From: Carettochelys insculpta
Lineage: Eukaryota; Chordata; Testudines; Carettochelyidae
Direction of reading: 5' to 3'
NCBI RefSeq assembly: GCF_033958435.1
Contig: NC_134138.1
Span: forward strand, 1,996,001-2,060,000
DNA length: 64,000 nucleotides
In this document: positions 1 to 10,858 of the stretch, piece after piece
Position numbering within the stretch: the stretch's first letter is position 1
How the letters are laid out: every line of letters starts with the position of its first letter
Notes under the pieces: model-generated
Database searches by the model: none
What the model was told of the DNA's origin: nothing
The model's input: the letters and a program-made list of their open reading frames with translations, nothing else
Translations under genes and position numbers: made by a program

Positions 1-1272
1 AAAGCACCCGACCTGAGACATTTTTAAGCACTGTGTTCTTCTTGCATCACGATTAGGAATAAGGATTTTTCTTTGCTCCCATCTTAACCTGCAAACCCTC
101 TTCATTCTCTGGAAGGGTGAGGGGTGATTGCTGTGACTTGCAGTTTCAATGAGGCACTTAAACTCAGAGGAATTCAGTGGAAATACAAGCTCTGCCCTAT
201 GCCTGCTGCAGCATTTCACCCCTACTGTTCTGGCTCATAGCAAGGCTGGGTGGAGTGCGCTTTTTATTTTTTATAACTTTGTGTAATATATTTTAAGCTT
301 TTTGTCTTTCATGATTCTCAAAGTTGTGAGAAATTGTGGTGGGCAGGCTGGCCATTTTTAAGGACAGATGAAGTTGAGATGCAAAAAGCACAAGCTTTAA
401 AGCTGCTAAAACACAAGGTGGGGGAGGTAATGTCTTGTTTATTCTGCAGTGGCTTTGAATAGTGACCAGTTAGCCCTTCTGAGCTTCGCAGACCTGGAGA
501 AGAGCTCGGAGGAGTTCCAAAGATTGTCTCTCTCACCAACCATATTTGGTCCAATTAAAGCTCTGACTTCGCTCACTTCATGACTCCCCTCTGGGCACAA
601 GTACGACTACAACAAAACAACAAAATCCACTTTATTAAATGTCAAGGTACACAAAATGAACACCAGGCGCGACTGGCTGATTTAACAATGCGTTCCCTGC
701 TCCATTCCTTCCAAGCCCTGTTCAGAAGTTTATATCGCTGAATTTCAACAAGTTCTCAAGCTGCATTTTCTTGCTTTCCCTACGTGTAGATAATTAACTT
801 ATCACTGACGGAGATCTTTAGGATTGCTGGGTACTGTGACATCAGCTCATTTCAAAGTTATTTGGACCCTCCCAAGAACACCCCAGACCTTAGACATTTC
901 AGGTGCCTAAGTAGCCCCTGGAGTGACAGATAAGTTGGCTTCCCTGCCCCATCGCAGTCTGAAATGGCTCTGCTGGTGAGTCAGGAGTGGTCAGAGGGTG
1001 GCAGGAGGGCCATGGGCAAGGTGCAGCCCCCATCCCGTAGCATGAAGCTCACCATAAGCTGCAGACCAAGCACCGGGCATAAGAGCCAAGTGCTGCAGCG
1101 ACAAGGGAGCTGCCAGTGCTGTTTCAGAGCAGCTCCGATGGTGGCAATAGAACCCACTGAAGGGCGAGTGACCCCTCAGGTATGTTCACCTGCTGTTTCA
1201 ATTCCCAGCCCGATGCCATTCAAACACAGCAGCGGCCTTCTGTGTGTCATGTCTGGGGGAGACATTTAACTT
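1..1272. other. intergenic sequence, nothing recognised
   Basis: No open frame here resembles a protein I know and no repeat boundary is clear. The sequence is AT-rich to about position 900. The few short open frames overlap each other on opposite strands and look like chance. Confidence 0.4.
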
Positions 1273-1277
1273 AGGGG

Positions 1278-1703
1278 TGTGATGGGGTTCAGGGTCCCCA
1301 AGCTCTGCACCCGTCCGCAGGCAGGAGTGACTCTCACTCAGCAGGAGAACAGCGGGTTCATTAGCCGACAGGACACAGCGTCGTACAGAGGAGTCAGTGC
1401 AGCCGGCAGAGACAGCCAGTCCCATCCATGCTGGGGAGAGGAGGCCCCGAGGGGCCCCTAGAGGTGGGGCCTGGCCCCCTCCTTTGTCTCTCTCTCTCTC
1501 CCAGCCCAGACTAACTGCTTCCAACTTCCAGTTCCAATTCAAACCCCTCAGACTCCACCTCCCCCTTTGTCTGCAGCACAAAGGTGTCACCTGGGCACCA
1601 GGTTACCCTCAGCAGGAGCCCCACACCCTCTGTGAGAGACACACACACACACACACACACACACGCACTCGCATACCCACAGGTATCCCCCCACTCCATC
1701 ACA
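1278..1703 (-). repeat. 3' LTR of the Gmr1-type element
   Basis: Begins TGTGATGG and ends CCATCACA on the plus strand. It is homologous to the LTRs at 30645-31062 and 36085-36504. It contains an expanded (CA)n tract near 1640-1665 that the other copies lack. The polypurine tract lies at about 1704-1718 when read on the minus strand. Confidence 0.85.
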
Positions 1704-2115
1704 TCTCTCCCCCCTTCCAGACTGAACTGAGGGGGGTCACTCAGCCGGTGACCTGGGAAGTTTGGGGCCCTCCCTGTGTGATAGGGCATCGGCTGTACCC
1801 TCGGTGCTCCCCTTGATGTGCACCACCTCCACATCGTAATCCTGCTGGGGGAAGCTCCAACTCAGGAGCTTGGTATTAGCCCCTTTTCATGTGATGCAGC
1901 CGGGCAAGTCCCGTTTGTTCCCTCAGGTTGGTCGGTCTTCCTGCCTCTGTCTCTGGTCCATCAGCCACATTCTCAAGTCGGGCAGGCAGAGCCCATACAG
2001 ATGCTGCAGCACCAGCAGATCAAACAGTTCTTCTCCGGTCTGGGCCCTCCCCATCTGCCCACCAGTCCATACAGCTGCTCCATCCAATGTCTGGAATTCA
2101 GTTACAGTCCAGTAA
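1704..2115 (-). pseudogene. gag fragment joined to the RNase H tail
   Basis: On the minus strand, about 2115-1895 encodes a gag segment ending in a leucine-rich stretch with WLMDQ. This matches the SCAN-like gag of the element at 34-36 kb, which has WLMDR at the equivalent place. Immediately downstream, about 1880-1720 encodes the end of RNase H, with a recognisable DVEVVHIKG and an ADALS-like motif. Everything normally between them (protease, integrase, RT) is absent. Frames are broken, so no protein is expected. This is an internal deletion derivative, not a simple truncation. Confidence 0.7.
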
Positions 2116-2706
2116 AGGAAGGTACAAATGTTTTCCTCCCTTGGCATTTAGCCAGAGCACCAAAATGGTCGTGCCTCAGTTTCCCCTTCCATGCCACACA
2201 ATAGGTTTGGAATATTCCTCTTCATGTGAGACGTTGCAAGACTAGTTACAGGGAACAATGGTGATGTTTCAGAATTACAAACGCCTTCAGCATACAATTC
2301 ATTCTTATACATCAATGTCATCATGTTACATGGCTCTTTCCAAACTTTCAGTACATGGTACAATTCTACAGCCTTGGTAGCAGCACCCATTGGCTACAGC
2401 AGTCAGCGTGAGTAACAAGAACAAACCCATTGCAATTATACATTTACATTGCTGTAAGTCCCCATGGCTGGATTCAGAGTCACACCTGGAATGCTCTTCC
2501 TTGGTGTAACATCCTCAAGAATCTGACATTTTGGGCTTAAATGGCTGAGGCCTTTCTTTGCACCATCAAGTTCTAATCTTCCCCTTGCCCCCTGGGGTGA
2601 AAATCTGATCTCTCTGGGTGTGCCCTGCCTTCTAACAATAGCTGGGCCATTGTTGATCCTCAAGATGACTTCCCTCTCCCAGCCAATCTGGAAATTTGCG
2701 AACCGA
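2116..2706. other. internal, apparently non-coding part of the Gmr1-type element
   Basis: This lies inside the LTR element, left of the Penelope insertion. A short stretch near 2460-2510 resembles one near 6690-6725, so the element carries internally related segments. I recognise no domain. Confidence 0.4.
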
Positions 2707-2887
2707 ACTACTTTCTGAAAGAAAGAGCAGTCAAGTAGCACTTTAAACACAAGCAAAATAATTTATTAGGCTTCGTGGGACAGACCCACTTCTTCAGACC
2801 ATAGCCACACCAGAACAGACTCAATATTTAAGGCACAGAGAACCAAACACAGTAATCAAGGAGGACAAATCAGAAAAAAATGATCAA

Positions 2888-3107
2888 GGGCCGTGTCTAC
2901 ATGAGCCCCAAACTTCGAAATGGCCACGCAGATGGCCATTTTGAAGTTTACTAATGAAGCGCTGAAATGCATATTCAGCGCTTCATTAGCATGCGGGTGG
3001 CCGCAGCACTTCGAAATTGACGCGCCTTGCTGCCACGTGGCTCGTACCCACGGGGCTCCTTTTTGAAAGGACCCCGCCTACTTCGAAGTCCCCTTATTCC
3101 CATGAGC
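2888..3107. repeat. half of a palindromic TTCGAA-rich MITE
   Basis: Starts GGGCCGTGTCTAC, contains several TTCGAA-centred words and a strong internal hairpin around 2958-2995 (GAAGCGCTGAAATGC facing its complement). It ends near the TTATTCCCATGAGCT word. The start resembles the Harbinger ends elsewhere in this window. No matching second end or target duplication is visible, so only one arm appears to remain. Confidence 0.55.
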
Positions 3108-4632
3108 TGATATAGACTGTGGGGTATAGACTGTGGCTGTTAACGAGGATCCTCGTAAGGTTGGGAGGTTGTCTGTAGGAGAGAACAGGCATGTCACCCA
3201 GGGCCTTCTGGAGTGTGGCATCCTGATTAAGGATATGTTGTAAGTCTTTAATAATTCGTTGCAGTGGCTTGAGTTGGGGGCTGTAGGTGATGACCAGTGG
3301 TGTTCTGTTCTTGGCATTTTTAGGCCTATCTTGGAGTAGCTGGTCTCTGGGTATTCGTCTGGCCCTGTCGATTTGTTTTTTTACTTCTCCTCGTGCGTAA
3401 TTCAGGTTTATGAATATTTGGTAAAGATCTTGTAGTTTTTGGTCTCTGTCAGTTGGATCAGAGCAAATGCGATTGTACCTACGAGCTTGACTGTAAACAA
3501 CAGATCTAGTTATGTGTGCAGGATGGAAACTAGAAGGGTGTAGATAAGTATAGTGATCAGTAGGTTTTTGGCACAGTGTGGTACTGATCAGGCCATCCTT
3601 GATTAGTGCTGTAGTGTCCAAGAAATGTATCTCTTGCGTGGAGTAATCGAGGCATAAATTGATGGTGGGGTGTAGATTGTTAAAGTCTTTGTGGAATTCT
3701 TCTGGAGTCTCTGTACCATGGGTCCAAATCATAAGGATGTCATCAATGTATCTTAAGTAGAGGAGGGGTAGTAGGGGACAAGAGCTGAGGAATCTTTGTT
3801 CCAGGTCAGCCATAAATATATTAGCATATTGTGGGGCCATGCGGGTGCCCATAGCAGTTCCACTAATCTGGAGGTATAAATTGTCCCCAAATCGGAAATA
3901 ACTGTGTGTGAGAACAAAGTTACAGAGGTCAGACACCAGACTGGCTGTGGTGACATCAGGGATGGTGTTCCTGATCGCTTGTAATCTGTCTTTATGTGGA
4001 ATATTAGTGTACAGAGCCTCTACATCCATGGTGGCAAGGATGATGTTGTCAGGAACTTTTCCGATGTTTTGTAACTTCCTCAGGAAGTCAGTGGTATCTC
4101 GGAGATAGCTGGGAGTGTTGGTGGCATAGGGTTTGAGGAGGGTGTCCATGTAACTGGATAGTCTGGTGGTAAGGGTGCCAATACTCAAAATGACAGGGTG
4201 TCCGGGGTTTCCAGATTTGTGGATTTTGGGAAGTAAATAGAATAATCCAGGCTGCGGCTCAGATGGTGTGTCTGAGTGAATGAGGTCCCGAGTAGCAGCA
4301 GGGAGTTCCTTAAGTAGTTGTTGTAATTTCCTTTGGAATTCCAAGATGGGATCAGCAGAGAGAGGTCTGTAAAATGTGGTGTTGGAGAGTTGTCTGGCTG
4401 CCTCCTGTTCACAGTCTGACTGATTCACGATGACAACAGCACCCCCTTTGCCAGCTGGTTTGATTATGATGTCTGGGTTATTTTTGAGACTGTGGACAGC
4501 CTGGCCTTCAGCATAGTAGAGATTGTCTCTCATTTGGCATTGTTTGTGTATAATGTCAGCCTGAGCACAGCTGCAGAAGCATTGCACGTAGAAATCCACA
4601 CTTTCACTACGACCCTCAGGGGGAGTCCACAC
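3094..4632 (-). CDS. Penelope-like reverse transcriptase, open but lacking its GIY-YIG end
   Basis: An open frame of 512 codons. RT motifs in order: a KPAGKGGAVVI block (residues 58-68), PGLFYLLPKIHK (128-139), TMDVEALYTNIP (201-212), SGTAMGTRMAP (257-267) and the catalytic YIDD (295-298). These are followed by the FLDT and KPTDHYTYLHP blocks typical of Penelope/Neptune RTs. The polymerase aspartates D203, D297 and D298 are present. PLE proteins normally continue into a GIY-YIG endonuclease; here the frame ends just after the RT thumb, where the MITE half begins. The N-terminus is also incomplete, so the methionine at 4632 need not be the native start. The gene would copy its RNA at a target nick, but without its endonuclease this copy is unlikely to move. 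Confidence 0.85.
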   Translation of the reverse strand: MWTPPEGRSESVDFYVQCFCSCAQADIIHKQCQMRDNLYYAEGQAVHSLKNNPDIIIKPAGKGGAVVIVNQSDCEQEAARQLSNTTFYRPLSADPILEFQRKLQQLLKELPAATRDLIHSDTPSEPQPGLFYLLPKIHKSGNPGHPVILSIGTLTTRLSSYMDTLLKPYATNTPSYLRDTTDFLRKLQNIGKVPDNIILATMDVEALYTNIPHKDRLQAIRNTIPDVTTASLVSDLCNFVLTHSYFRFGDNLYLQISGTAMGTRMAPQYANIFMADLEQRFLSSCPLLPLLYLRYIDDILMIWTHGTETPEEFHKDFNNLHPTINLCLDYSTQEIHFLDTTALIKDGLISTTLCQKPTDHYTYLHPSSFHPAHITRSVVYSQARRYNRICSDPTDRDQKLQDLYQIFINLNYARGEVKKQIDRARRIPRDQLLQDRPKNAKNRTPLVITYSPQLKPLQRIIKDLQHILNQDATLQKALGDMPVLSYRQPPNLTRILVNSHSLYPTVYISSWE

Positions 4633-4747
4633 AGAGCTCTTCTTCTTTAGTTGTTGGTGGTGGGGTCGAGAGAGTCAGACTGTTGTTCATAGGTGTGCTG
4701 GAAAAATTCCTTTAAACTGAGGCAGCAAAAGAAGGCTTCAAGGTCAC

Positions 4748-5203
4748 CACCAACCTCTCAGCCTTATGAGGATCCTCACCAACAGCCACAGTCTACACCT
4801 CAGGAATACCAGTCCTGGAACCTTTCCTTGCAGCAATGCCCGCTGCCAGCTTTGTCCACATATCTTCTCTGAAAATACCATCACTGGACCCAACCAGGTT
4901 ACTCTCAGAATCACAGGCACTTTCTCATGCTCCTCTACTCACATCATATATGCCATCATGTGCCAACAATGCCCAGATGCTTTGTATATTGTACAGACTT
5001 CAAACTCCCTTAGGCAAAGGGTTAATGGGCACAAAACAGACATCAAAACACTCCAGATCCACAAACCAGTTAGTCAACATTTTAATGGAACGGGGCGTTC
5101 TGTTAAAGACTTAACAGTGCATGTTACTGAAAAAAAAAATTCCGCACCGCGATTCAAAGGGAAGCAGCCGAGCTGGCTTTTATATTCAAATTCGGCACAT
5201 TAA
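4748..5203 (+). pseudogene. Penelope GIY-YIG endonuclease region, opposite strand to the RT
   Basis: From 4766 an open frame of 145 codons shows the cysteine-rich linker (CSNARCQLCPHI) and then the endonuclease entry (IIYAIMCQQC). The segment that would carry the second tyrosine motif reads ALYIVQT, followed by LRQRVNGHKTDI and a histidine after VSQHFN. The usual Y-V-G of the second motif is altered to Y-I-V. This fragment belongs to a 5'-truncated second PLE copy pointing the other way from the RT. It has no RT of its own. Confidence 0.75.
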
Positions 5204-5541
5204 CACCTGGTTTGAACTGGGATGGGAATTTTCTGAGTCACTGTAGGGCCTTGTCTGCATACTTGGCTTAATCTAATTCTTGACCTTCCCCCCCACACAC
5301 TCTCTGATTTGCTCACCTTGGTCATTTTTTTCTGATTTGTCCTCCTCGATTACTGTTTTTGGTTCTCTGTGCCTTAAATATTGAGTCTGTTCTGGTCTGG
5401 CTGTGGTCTGAAGAAGTGGGTCTGTCCCACGAAAGTTCACCTAATAAACTATTTTGCTAGTCTTTAAAGTGCTACTTGACTGCTTTTTGTTTTGATAGTA
5501 TATAGACTAGCACGGCTCCCTCTGTTACTACTTTCTGAAAG

Positions 5542-7789
5542 TTGTTTTGTGAGTCCCAGAGGCAGAATCCACACGGAGGAATCCCTGTTTATCCCTTACT
5601 GGCCCACGAGGCCCAAAGCTCCTTTGTCCTTCCACCTCCAACTTCTGCCTCCCCATGGAATCAGAAGTGGAGTCCAGTATGAGAGTATAAGTGTTTCCAG
5701 AATCTGGAGATGGGGAATTGCTGGCCCTCTCCTGCAACCTACAGAGACTGACTGTGCAGCTGTTTTACTTGGTTCTCACAGGGCTGCTCACATTCCCTGA
5801 TAGTTTTCACTTTACTTGCACCAACTTCCAATTCCTGAGAAACCTTTACCCTGCCTGCTTTGGACCCTTGCAGAGCACAGCCAGTGTTTCACACTCAGGC
5901 AGGTCCTGGCCATCAGGAACTGAAACAAACTTCTCCCCAGGCAAAGGGCTGCTCTGGCTCTTACAGACAAGCACCTTTCCTGTTCACTCTCCTTCACCTC
6001 ACTCCCATTTTCTGCAGTCCCCACAGACTGCTCAGGAAAAGTTTCAGGGAAAGTCTCTTCCTCAAGAGCTCCCCCAAACAACAACTCACCCCTGTCTGCC
6101 TCCACAGGGGCACTGCTCCCTTGAGCCACAACCAGCTCCCGGGGTTCACCTACACCCAGGATCACTTCTGGCTGATGAGGCAGATTCCCACATAATCCCC
6201 CTCCAGGCAGACAGCTCGTACCACCAGACAGAAGGTTAGAATCCCTTTCCTCCCCTCTGCTACCAGCTTCTTTCTCTTCATCAATCGGCATAACTCCATC
6301 GCCAGTCTGCTCTTCCTGTGTCCTGGCTGGAGGATGACTCTGGTAGGACAGAGTCCTCTCACCCCTCCCAGGAACACCTCAGCATCAGGCAAAGAACAAG
6401 TACCAGAATCGTCTGGTCTCTGGGATTCCCTGACGATACTAACTGGATCAGACCGAGTTAAAGCATCATCCCCCCTGAGAGACACAGAGGCAGGCCCACT
6501 TCCCATCTGGGCTTCAGCTGCACCCAGATCCAGCTCTGGGATCTTGGCCCCATCTCGAGCCCCCACAGGCTCAGACAAAGGATTCACTTCCCCAGAAGCA
6601 GAGAGAATCTTTCTTGCACCAAGGACCAGTGTCCTTAGCAGGGACACCACTGCCCATCCCAGAGCCATTCCCTCTGCTCCAGCCCCCATGGCTGGATCCA
6701 GGGTCACACCTGGAATGCTCTTTCTGGTTCCCTCTCCAGTCACCCCAGGCTGGGGAATCCTCCTCTGACAATGGACTAGTTTCCTCGCTGGCACCTTTTC
6801 CAAACGCAGGCTCTGCTCTCTCCCCAAGCTGCTGCTGCTGTTCAACACAGGCAGACGATGGGAGACACTCTCTCCTTTGTCCCAGCCCCCCGGCTGGTCT
6901 CCACACACACACAGAAGGTGGAGCAGCTTCTCTCACAGACAACTTGCCATTCCCAGTGGACAAGCTGCTTTCCTGCACAGACACACAGGCACCTTCCTCG
7001 GCCCAGGCCTGGAAAACTCTTCGCAGGTCTGTCTTGGCCACTAGTAGATGATGGGTTGGAATCGCTCCTTCCCTCCTTGAGCTGTGGCAGGCCACTCGGT
7101 TCAGAGCTCCAGGCAGTCCAGGGTTCCCTGCCCCGATCTGGGCTCACCCCTGCAGGAGCTTCCATAATTCTCAGCTCCGCCACTGCACATCCACGCTGCC
7201 TTGTCCAGCTCCTTAATCTCGATTCAGTTTCCAGATGCTGCCACTTCACAGCAGAGTTGCTGAGCGTGGTTGCAGGCTCTCAGGCTGATGCCCTCTGCAC
7301 CCCACGATTCCTGGAAGAATCCCTTCAGTGTGCCAGGCTCCTCGTGGGTCAGGTGCTCCCCAAGGTTAGGCCGTAGGCCCCTCCGCCCTCTGGGACCAAC
7401 ACCAACAGACTCCCAGAGGAACCCCTTCTTCGGTGTGACAGCCGCTTTCAAGGACCACGACCACAGCATCTTGGGAAGAACTCATTGAGCGTCAGCCTCC
7501 TCACGGGTCACTTGTTCCTGGGGGTTGGGCCCTCGGCCCCTCCACCTTCTGGGACCAACTTCAATGGACTCCCAGGAGTAACCTCTTCTTGGGTGTGACA
7601 CCCCCACTCACGGACCACGACCGCAGTTGCTTGGGTTCAGCCACAGGCCCCTCCGCCTTGGGGAGCTGCACCTCACTGCCCGTCAGCACACCTGGGTCTT
7701 GCTGGCCCCCCTTCTTCTTCCTGGGCCCCCGTCACTTACTGCTGGATGCTCCATCCTCAGGGTGCAGCACATCCCACCGCTGACACCAG
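5542..7789 (-). other. 5' internal region of the Gmr1-type element, no intact gene
   Basis: This lies between the Penelope insertion and the 5' LTR. Reading from the LTR on the minus strand there is a primer-binding stretch and a leader. Next come two diverged copies of a roughly 150-bp segment (about 7380-7480 and 7520-7640) and then GC-balanced sequence with only short overlapping open frames on both strands. I recognise no gag, protease or envelope domain. It is either decayed coding DNA or the non-coding body of a non-autonomous element. Confidence 0.5.
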
Positions 7790-8175
7790 TGTGATGGGCT
7801 GAGGGGTCCCCAGGCTCTGCACCCCATCCGCAGGCAGGAGTGACTCTCAGTCAGCAGAACAGCGGGTTTAGTAGCCAACAGGACACAGCATCACACAGAG
7901 GAGTCAGTGCAGCCTGCAGAGACAGCCAGTCCTATCCATGCTGGGGAGAGGAGGCCCCAAGGGGCCCCCAGAGCCGGGGCCTTGTCCCCTCCTTTGTCTC
8001 TCTCCCAGCCCAGACTCACTGCTTCCAACTCCCAGTTCCAATTCAAACCCCTCAGGCTCCACCTCCCCCTTTGTCTGCAGCCCAGAGGTGTCACCAGGTC
8101 ACCAGGTTACCCTCAGCAGGAGCCCCACAACCTCTGTGAGCCCCATACACACACTGTATCCCCCACTCCATCGCA
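7790..8175 (-). repeat. 5' LTR of the Gmr1-type element
   Basis: Begins TGTGATGGG and ends CATCGCA, followed by AGGGG. It is shorter than its partner at 1278-1703, mainly because it lacks the CA-repeat part. The primer site abuts it at about 7770-7789 (minus strand TGGTGTCAGCGGTGGGA). Confidence 0.85.
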
Positions 8176-8180
8176 AGGGG

Positions 8181-8727
8181 TAGGGATCTTTCCCGGGGAG
8201 GGGCCACAGTCCAGGGTCACGTACAAGTGAGAAGCAGAAACAAAAGCAAACAGCCCTCAGGGCCGTGGCCCCCGCTGGGAAGAAGAAACACACTCCCCTC
8301 GCGCATTCCCCTCGCAGGGCTCAGGCGAGTCTTGGGTGCTCCAGCCCCAGGAGGGGATGGCAGGAGGTTGCAGCTCCAGCACAGGCTCCTCAGCGCTGGG
8401 GGGCAGCCCTGAGTCTTGGGGGCAGGGCAGACCTGGGCAAGCCACGGGCTGCAGCCAGGTCCCCAGGCCTTAAATTCCCCACCCGTGATTTAAGCTAAAA
8501 TAATCCATTCTCCATGTAGCTCTCAAAGGCAGGGCTTGGCCAAGGAGGGCTTTGGCATCTCCCTTTGCAAGGGGGATTGATAATAGCCCTGTACTCAGAG
8601 GAGCAAGGGAAATGCAGGGAGGGGACACCATGCCCCACGGGGGAGGGCGGGGAGCAGGGGCACCAAAATGCAAGTTCGCCCCAGGCACCATTTTCCCTAC
8701 GGCTTGACTCCAATTGATTTGAAAATC
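8181..8727. other. intergenic, nothing recognised
   Basis: GC-rich sequence between two mobile elements. There is no convincing open frame or repeat boundary. Confidence 0.35.
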
Positions 8728-9314
8728 ACCTGCTTCTAAGAAAACAAAAAGCAGTCAAGTAGCGCTTTAAAGACTAGCAAAATGGTTTGTTAGGTGATGA
8801 GCTTTCGTGGGACAGACCCACTTCTTCAGACCATAGCCAGACCGGAACAGACTCAATAGTTAAGGCACAGAGAACCAAAAACAGTAAGCAAGGAGGACAA
8901 ATCAGAAAAAGATAATCAAGGTGAGCAAATCAGAGAGTGGAGGGGTGGGGGGGAAGGTCAAGAATTAGATCGAGCCAAGTATGCAGGCGAGCCCCTATAG
9001 TGACTCAGAAAGTTCCCATCACGATTTAAACTTGGCTCAATCTAATTCTTGATCTTCCCCCCCACCCCTCCACTCTCTGATTTGCTCACCTTGATTATCT
9101 TTTTCTGATTTGTCCTCCTTGCTTACTGTGTTTGGTTCTCTGTGTCTTAAATATTGAGTCTGTTCTGGTCTGGCTATGGGCTGAAGAAGTGGGTCTGTCC
9201 CATGAAAGCTCACCTAATAAACCATTTTGCTAGTCTTTAAAGTGCTACTTGACTGCTTTTTGTTTTGATAGTGTATAGACTAGCACGGCTTCCTCTCTGT
9301 TACCTGCTTCTAAG
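8728..9314. mobile_element. palindromic Penelope-derived element
   Basis: The body 8741-9301 (561 bp) is flanked by a perfect 13-bp duplication, ACCTGCTTCTAAG (8728-8740 and 9302-9314). The left half reads as the reverse complement of the right half. Both carry the PLE 3' end with the GACAGACCCACTTCTTCAGA word or its complement. There is no coding capacity. It looks like two PLE 3' ends joined tail to tail and inserted as a unit by the PLE machinery. Confidence 0.85.
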
Positions 9315-9563
9315 GTTGCACAAAAATTTTTGCAAGTAATCTTTACAGTGCTAAAACGCACACTTGTGAATGGGGACACAATAAAAACGTCTCTATACTT
9401 TGATTCCTGTGTTTAATTTGGTCACTCTTTAGCTTTATAAATGCAGGCTACAACCACAGTCAAATTCCAGATTTGAATACATGCATAGTATGTGTGTATA
9501 TAATACACGCACACACAAGTGCCTGTACGTGTGTATATGTATGGGAAACCCTGGAGACACGCA
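9315..9563. other. intergenic with a TG/CA-rich patch
   Basis: No gene seen. There is a low-complexity TG/CA patch at about 9490-9540. Confidence 0.35.
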
Positions 9564-10001
9564 TGTAATAGGATGGGGTTTTTGAGCACAGCAAGCAAAT
9601 GCAATCCTGGGCACCTTTGCTTAAAATCTAGGCTACTCACAGCCCTAGGCTGGGATTTCCTCCTTACTAAGGCAAATCCAACCAGCCACCACAGCACCTC
9701 TGCCAGCCCTACTGGCCAGCCAGAAGCCACGCAAGCAAACCCCCAGACTTCCCAGCTGCTCTACCAGCCCGGACCAACAACCCAGAACTTAAGGTGAGAG
9801 GCTCTTACAACTGTTTCTCTGAACACCACACAGATTCTTCCAGACCCCAAGGGGCCCCACCCCAGGCCCCGGTCAATATATACTTGGATCTTACCCAAAC
9901 AACAAGCTCACCAATTCTTTAGATCTAATATCTAAAGATTTACTAATACAAAAGAAGAAACAGGGTTTGAGAGGAGAATTGTTAAAGCAAAACTTTACAT
10001 A

Positions 10002-10492
10002 TGTAAGAAATGTGGCAGCAGGAACACAAGGCTGCTGAAGGCTGGGAGGAATGTGTCTCCCAGAGATCATTTGCATGAGAATGCAAAGGTGTGCGTGTGT
10101 GATACCTTTCAGGCAAAGCCTAATGGGTAGCAAGTCAGCCATGAGATTTTGTCTATTGTGAACACATTATTGTAAAATCACAATTTATGCTGACACTCAG
10201 TGTGGGAGTTGTGGGATCTCACCAATGCTCTGGGTTGTTGTGGGGGACAGGGCAGTCGCCACAGCTGCATAAGACATTGATTACACAGGGCTCCCTGGTT
10301 TAAAGCATTGTGGGGGTGGAAGGGGAGGGGTATTAGTGGAGTTAACTTGCTGAGTGAGTTGGCTGTGTCTATGCTTGGACCATACAGTTGTAAACCTGGT
10401 TTACACTAATCTTCCCTGCTTGTTGCAAAATAAAGCTGGATACTAAGGTTTTTATAGAACTCCCCACTAGAGCTATTAAGAGCTGAAATTAC
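10002..10492 (+). repeat. 5' LTR, first part
   Basis: Begins TGTAAGAAATGTGGCAGCAGG and matches 19929-20367 of the 3' LTR almost base for base. It is cut at 10492/10495 by the Harbinger insertion and resumes at 15214. Confidence 0.85.
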
Positions 10493-10858
10493 AGAAGCTG
10501 CATCTACATGAGCCAGCTACTTCAAAGTAGCTGCGCCAACTTTGAAATAGTGTCCGCCCCATCTACACGTGGCGAGCGCTATTTTGAAGTTGACATTGAT
10601 GTAAGGTGGCGAGATGTCAAAGTCGCTATCCCCATCAGGAGATGGGAATAGCGCCCTACTTCGACGTTGAACGTCGAAGTAGGGCACGTGTAGACAATCC
10701 GCGTCCCGCAACATCGAAATAGTGGGGTCCACCATGGTGGCCATCAGCTGAGGGGTTGAGAGACGCTCTCTCCAGCCCCTGAGCTCGATGGTTGCCGTGT
10801 GCAGCGGCCCCTTAAAGCTCCCCGCCCCCTGCCTTCCTGTGCAGGAAGCTGAGAGCGT

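Larger units (their letters stand above)
2707..5541. mobile_element. Penelope-like composite, two copies head to head
   Basis: The unit 2722-5526 is bracketed by a perfect 15-bp duplication, ACTACTTTCTGAAAG (2707-2721 and 5527-5541). Its left end (2722-2887) is the reverse complement of its right end (about 5300-5500), so the termini are inverted copies. The left arm carries an RT on the minus strand. The right arm carries a GIY-YIG-region fragment on the plus strand, with the junction near 4748. Inverted and partial terminal copies are known for Penelope elements. The single target duplication suggests the composite inserted as one unit. A short MITE half-palindrome (2888-3107) replaces part of the left arm. 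Confidence 0.85.
1273..8180 (-). mobile_element. Gmr1-type Ty3/Gypsy LTR element, deletion derivative, split by a Penelope insertion
   Basis: Two related LTRs (1278-1703 and 7790-8175) start TGTGATGGG and end in CATCACA or CATCGCA. They are flanked by the same 5-bp duplication AGGGG (1273-1277 and 8176-8180), so they bound one insertion. Just inside the right LTR, read on the minus strand, is a primer-site-like stretch beginning TGGTGTCAGCGGTGGGA. Beside the left LTR is a G-rich polypurine tract. The element therefore runs on the minus strand. Its coding content is reduced to a gag fragment followed directly by the end of RNase H; protease, integrase and RT are gone. A Penelope composite was later inserted at 2707-5541. 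The LTRs match those of the fuller element at 30.6-36.5 kb. Confidence 0.85.

Noticed and set aside
5691..7376. Many overlapping frames of 100-250 codons on both strands
   Set aside because: Internal region of a decayed LTR element; no recognisable domain in any frame.
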